Assembly: GCA_905234495.1 (NCBI GenBank)
Contig: CAJOHE010000008.1
Span: forward strand, 1-64,000
Reading direction: 5' to 3'
Source of the DNA: an uncultured Eubacterium sp.
GTDB taxonomy: Bacteria > Bacillota > Clostridia > Oscillospirales > Acutalibacteraceae
Length of the DNA stretch: 64,000 nt
Position 1 is the stretch's first letter. Each line of letters opens with the position of its first letter. Positions 61,176 to 64,000 of the stretch are shown in pieces. A model generated the notes under the pieces. It worked only from the letters and a program-made list of their open reading frames with translations, was not told the DNA's origin and made no database searches. A program made the position numbers and the translations under genes.

Positions 61176-61246
61176 CACTTTTTATTCTATTTTGTATAAA
61201 TATTCAAAAAATATACATTTTCGCCCCCTCTTTTGTATATTTTCAC
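61161..61246. promoter_or_regulatory. three ArgR-like boxes upstream of argG
   Basis: TTTGTATATATGCA (61161-61174), TTTGTATAAATATTCA (61191-61206) and TTTGTATATTTTCA (61232-61245) share one core. On the minus strand they read TGAATA..TACAAA, close to the ARG box of Bacillus. The first overlaps the -35 element. Confidence 0.5.
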
Positions 61247-61334
61247 AGAAAGCGGAACAATTATAGAAAAATATATTTAATTTAAGTCTTTATTATTTTA
61301 GAAACTTGTGGTATTATACATAATGGTGATTTAT

Positions 61335-62702
61335 GTGGCGCTGCAAAAAAACGATAATATCGAGCTGAAAATTGAGTCGGTGACCTCGCAGGGAAGCGGT
61401 ATAGGTCATCACGAAAGGATGGCTGTATTTGTTTACGGCACAGTCCCCGGTGACGTTATCACGGCTCACATAATCAAGGTAAAAAAGAATTATGCAATAG
61501 GCATAATCGGCGAAATAATCACCGAAGGCGAAAGCAGAATCAAAAGCGCCTGCCCCGTGTCCGAGCGCTGCGGCGGTTGCGCCTTCCGTAATATGACGTA
61601 TGAGGAAGAGCTTCGCGGCAAGAAAAACAGAGTGCAGGATGCGGTAAAAAGAATAGGCCACATCGACGTTGAGGTTGAAGAGATTATCGGCGCGGACAGT
61701 ACCGACCGCTACAGAAACAAGGCGCAGTACCCCGTGAGGATTAAGGACGGCGAGCTTGAGGCGGGCTTTTACGCTATAAACAGCCACCGAATCATTCCCT
61801 GCAAAGGGGGCGACTGCCTTCTCTCACCCGCGGAATTTGCAAAGGGGATTGACGCGTTTGCAAAATGGGCGAAAGCCGAAAACCTCACCTCGTTTGACGA
61901 GAGGACGGGCAGGGGATACCTTCGCCACATCTATTTCAGAAAAGCCTTCGCAACGGGCGAGTTTATGGCGTGCGCTGTGGTAAATTCCGAAACAGCGGAA
62001 AACCCCGACCTGCTTGTAAGCCTTCTCAGAGAAAATATTGAAAACCTCAGGTCGGTGCAGTTTAATTTCAACACCGCAAACACAAACGTCATCCTCGGCG
62101 AGAGGACCGAGACGGTCTGGGGAAGCGATACAATCTGCGACACCCTTCTCGGCAGGAAATTTCAGATTTCAGCCGATTCGTTCTATCAGGTAAATCACGA
62201 CCAATGCGAAAAGCTCTACACGGTTGCAAAGGAATTTGCTGACTTTCGGGGCGACGAGGTGCTTCTCGATTTGTACTGCGGCGTCGGCACAATCGGCATA
62301 ACCATGGCGGACGGCGTAAAGCAGCTTGTGGGAATTGAGATTGTTCCCAAGGCGATAGAAAACGCAAGGGCAAACGCAAAGCTCAATAATATTGAAAACG
62401 CGGAATTCATCTGTGCGGACGCCTCGCAGGGCGCGGCAGAGCTTGAACGCCGCGGCATAAAACCCGACGTAATCATTCTTGACCCGCCGCGTAAGGGCTG
62501 CGACGAAGCCCTGCTTGACACGGTTGTGAAGATGTCGCCCGAAAGAATCGTCTACGTTTCGTGCGACAGCGCAACCTTCGCCCGCGACGCGGCAATACTC
62601 AGCAGTAAAGGCTACGCGGTAAAACGCCTAAAAGCGGTTGATATGTTCCCCCGAACTACTCACGTTGAAGCGGTCAGCCTGCTGACTAAGAATCACGATT
62701 GA
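61335..62702 (+). CDS. rlmD: RlmD-like 23S rRNA (uracil-C5)-methyltransferase
   Basis: A 455-residue TrmA/RlmD-type enzyme. An N-terminal TRAM domain (IESVTSQGSGIGHHERMAVF), an iron-sulfur Cys set (CPVSERCGGC and a later CKGGDC), the SAM motif LLDLYCGVGTIGITMA, and the catalytic Cys in YVSCDSATFARD are seen. GTG at 61335 is taken as start because GGTGAT lies 5 nt upstream; ATG at 61323 is an alternative. U1939 or U747 may be the target. Confidence 0.88.
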   Translation: MALQKNDNIELKIESVTSQGSGIGHHERMAVFVYGTVPGDVITAHIIKVKKNYAIGIIGEIITEGESRIKSACPVSERCGGCAFRNMTYEEELRGKKNRVQDAVKRIGHIDVEVEEIIGADSTDRYRNKAQYPVRIKDGELEAGFYAINSHRIIPCKGGDCLLSPAEFAKGIDAFAKWAKAENLTSFDERTGRGYLRHIYFRKAFATGEFMACAVVNSETAENPDLLVSLLRENIENLRSVQFNFNTANTNVILGERTETVWGSDTICDTLLGRKFQISADSFYQVNHDQCEKLYTVAKEFADFRGDEVLLDLYCGVGTIGITMADGVKQLVGIEIVPKAIENARANAKLNNIENAEFICADASQGAAELERRGIKPDVIILDPPRKGCDEALLDTVVKMSPERIVYVSCDSATFARDAAILSSKGYAVKRLKAVDMFPRTTHVEAVSLLTKNHD

Positions 62703-62703
62703 T

Positions 62704-63435
62704 ATGAAAGATAAAACAAGAAAAAACGAAGAAGCACTATGCCGACTGTTTTCAACGCGCAGGCAGTTTTCAGAGCATATGCTGAAATGGGAGGACGCTC
62801 TTCTTCCCGATAAATACGACCAAAACTTTTTTGAGTGTTCGGCGCAGCCGACAAAGGAAGAATTCAGGCAGGCTGTTGAATATCAGCAGAAGCTCGGCTT
62901 AAACTATATCAAGCTGGAAAGCGACGAGCCCCTGACCGACTGCTTCGGCTTAGAATCGGGCGTAACGCTTACGATGGCGCTTAAAACCGACGGCGAAAAC
63001 CGGAAAACCAACCCCGATTTGGAATTTCATACGCCGAGCAAAAACGAGCTTGAAGAGATTGAGGTAAAGCATTTTGCCTCGGTTTACGGCGAGGACTTCA
63101 CAAGAAGAAATGTCCGCCGTATGTATGAAAAGCTCACGTATCACGGCGCGTATCTTGACGGAAAGCTCGTCGGCGCGTGCTACAGCTTTTCAACCGACGG
63201 AGTCACCGCCATTGACGGGCTGATAGTTGACGAGGCGTTTCGAAAGAGATATATCGCAACCTCTCTTATCGCTGAGGTTAAAAGAGCTTATCCGGATACG
63301 GTTTTGTTCCTTCACGCGGACGAGGACGACACGCCGAAGGATATGTATAAAAAGATGGGATTTGAAACGGTGGACAGACTTTACGAGTATCTTTCCACGG
63401 ATATAGCAAACCTGCCCGACGTTAAGAACACTTAA
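62704..63435 (+). CDS. GNAT-family N-acetyltransferase
   Basis: A 243-residue protein. Residues 1-110 form a helical N-terminal domain of unknown role; residues 115-235 a GNAT fold, with GKLVGACYSFSTDGVTAIDG and the acetyl-CoA loop segment VDEAFRKRYIATSLIAEVK, then YKKMGFETVDRLYEY. The Gln/Arg-x-x-Gly-x-Ala loop is poorly kept. It starts one nucleotide after the rlmD stop. Substrate unknown. Confidence 0.75.
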   Translation: MKDKTRKNEEALCRLFSTRRQFSEHMLKWEDALLPDKYDQNFFECSAQPTKEEFRQAVEYQQKLGLNYIKLESDEPLTDCFGLESGVTLTMALKTDGENRKTNPDLEFHTPSKNELEEIEVKHFASVYGEDFTRRNVRRMYEKLTYHGAYLDGKLVGACYSFSTDGVTAIDGLIVDEAFRKRYIATSLIAEVKRAYPDTVLFLHADEDDTPKDMYKKMGFETVDRLYEYLSTDIANLPDVKNT

Positions 63436-63462
63436 TTCGCATAATCAGACGGAGAATGTCAA

Positions 63463-64000
63463 ATGAAATATATGACAAAAGAATGGTATGAAACCGATAC
63501 CGACTTGCATTTGCTTCTCAGAGTTTCAAAGAAAGCCGAAACTTTTTCAGAAGAATATTTCAGAAAACTGTATAAGCAGGAAGAGGAAGAATGGCTTAAG
63601 CTTCAGAAAGCTGCTTCGGAAGTAAAATTTGAAGATATTTTCCCCGAAGACTTTTCCGAGGTTGAGAGCGAATTATATGAGTTAGACCTTTCGCCCTCGG
63701 AAATTGAGGCGGCGAAAGAGGAATATATTGAGGAAAGAGAAAGGGCAAGGCTCGATTTTGAAGAGCTTCCGCCGTTTGACGAGGATGCTGAAAGAAAGAA
63801 TTTCAAAAGGCGTTTCAATTTCAGTAAAAGGCGTTTAAAGGAAGTGCTTCCCGATGAGGTTTTGCAGAAGGTTGCCGACATCAGAGTTTTAGCGCTCCAC
63901 CGCGCTTCTGCGGAAGTAAAGAAGGATATAACGCGCTTTTGCAAACAGAATGAAAAGGCAGTTATTTCAGCACCAAAAGCCTATGATAAGGAGTTCAGAA
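63463..64000 (+). CDS. DUF4085-like protein, cut by the window edge
   Basis: The frame starts MKYMTKEWYETDTDLHLLLR, with GGAG 8 nt upstream, and runs off the right edge after 179 codons. MKYMTKEWY and the Glu/Lys-rich helical body match DUF4085, a family of unknown function in Firmicutes. It lies 27 bp after the GNAT gene and may share its operon. Confidence 0.65.
   Translation, partial: MKYMTKEWYETDTDLHLLLRVSKKAETFSEEYFRKLYKQEEEEWLKLQKAASEVKFEDIFPEDFSEVESELYELDLSPSEIEAAKEEYIEERERARLDFEELPPFDEDAERKNFKRRFNFSKRRLKEVLPDEVLQKVADIRVLALHRASAEVKKDITRFCKQNEKAVISAPKAYDKEFR

Overview
The window looks like chromosomal DNA of an anaerobic gut Firmicute of the Clostridia, probably Ruminococcaceae/Oscillospiraceae-like. 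The evidence is a mid-GC genome with AT-rich promoters and strong GGAGG ribosome sites, an L27 with a cleavable N-terminus next to its protease Prp, rubrerythrin, a PdaA-type deacetylase of the kind used in spore cortex formation, a BspA/dockerin-type secreted glycosidase, and an endoglycosidase plus GH130 pair. The genus cannot be fixed from the sequence alone.

Layout. 1-1783: an AT-rich accessory operon (YdcF-like, phospholipase C-like, NUDIX, then a cut-off gene). 1784-5769: remains of an integrative element, with a DUF6809-like protein, a complete tyrosine integrase, two tandem copies of a structured RNA with strong compensatory changes, and the 3' part of a large polyvalent protein. 5781-13258: acyltransferase, membrane protein, acyl-CoA ligase, BioY, and a 1026-residue secreted GH30 enzyme. 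13259-17454: yfbR-aspS-hisS and mgsA. 17566-22008: mreBCD plus PBP2. 22174-24925: pdaA, mgtC, prfB. 25109-29274: a RING/zinc-ribbon membrane protein, galU, a ThyX-like protein, a CPBP protease and tadA. 29464-35538: rplU-prp-rpmA, rpsO, pnp, pgk, tpiA, followed by gpmI to 37117. 37251-39680: a two-gene glycan operon with a palindromic operator. 39721-49210: small stress, membrane and nucleotide genes. 49448-51756: an amino-acid ABC transporter. 51896-55802: an envelope operon ending in an orphan iolB. 55966-61114: luxS-like, rluA, degV, argH, argG. 61335-64000: rlmD, a GNAT enzyme and a cut-off gene.

How the genes work together. The window is mostly housekeeping: translation (aspS, hisS, prfB, tadA, L21, L27, S15, rlmD, trmO), lower glycolysis (pgk, tpiA, gpmI), cell-shape and wall genes (mre, PBP2, pdaA, CHAP protein), and arginine synthesis (argG, argH). 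Most units are bounded by clear hairpin terminators.

Most notable observations: (1) two 100-nt gap-free RNA copies at 4009-4108 and 4248-4347, 74% identical, whose differences fall mainly on paired positions and preserve pairing; (2) a LuxS homologue with Ser in place of the catalytic Cys; (3) a PurF paralogue lacking the catalytic Cys and other glutaminase motifs; (4) a divergent ThyX-like protein; (5) a long double-stranded hairpin in the pnp leader; (6) a perfect 15-bp palindrome just downstream of the glycan operon promoter; (7) three ArgR-like boxes upstream of argG; (8) a lipoprotein gene with ACG where ATG is expected.
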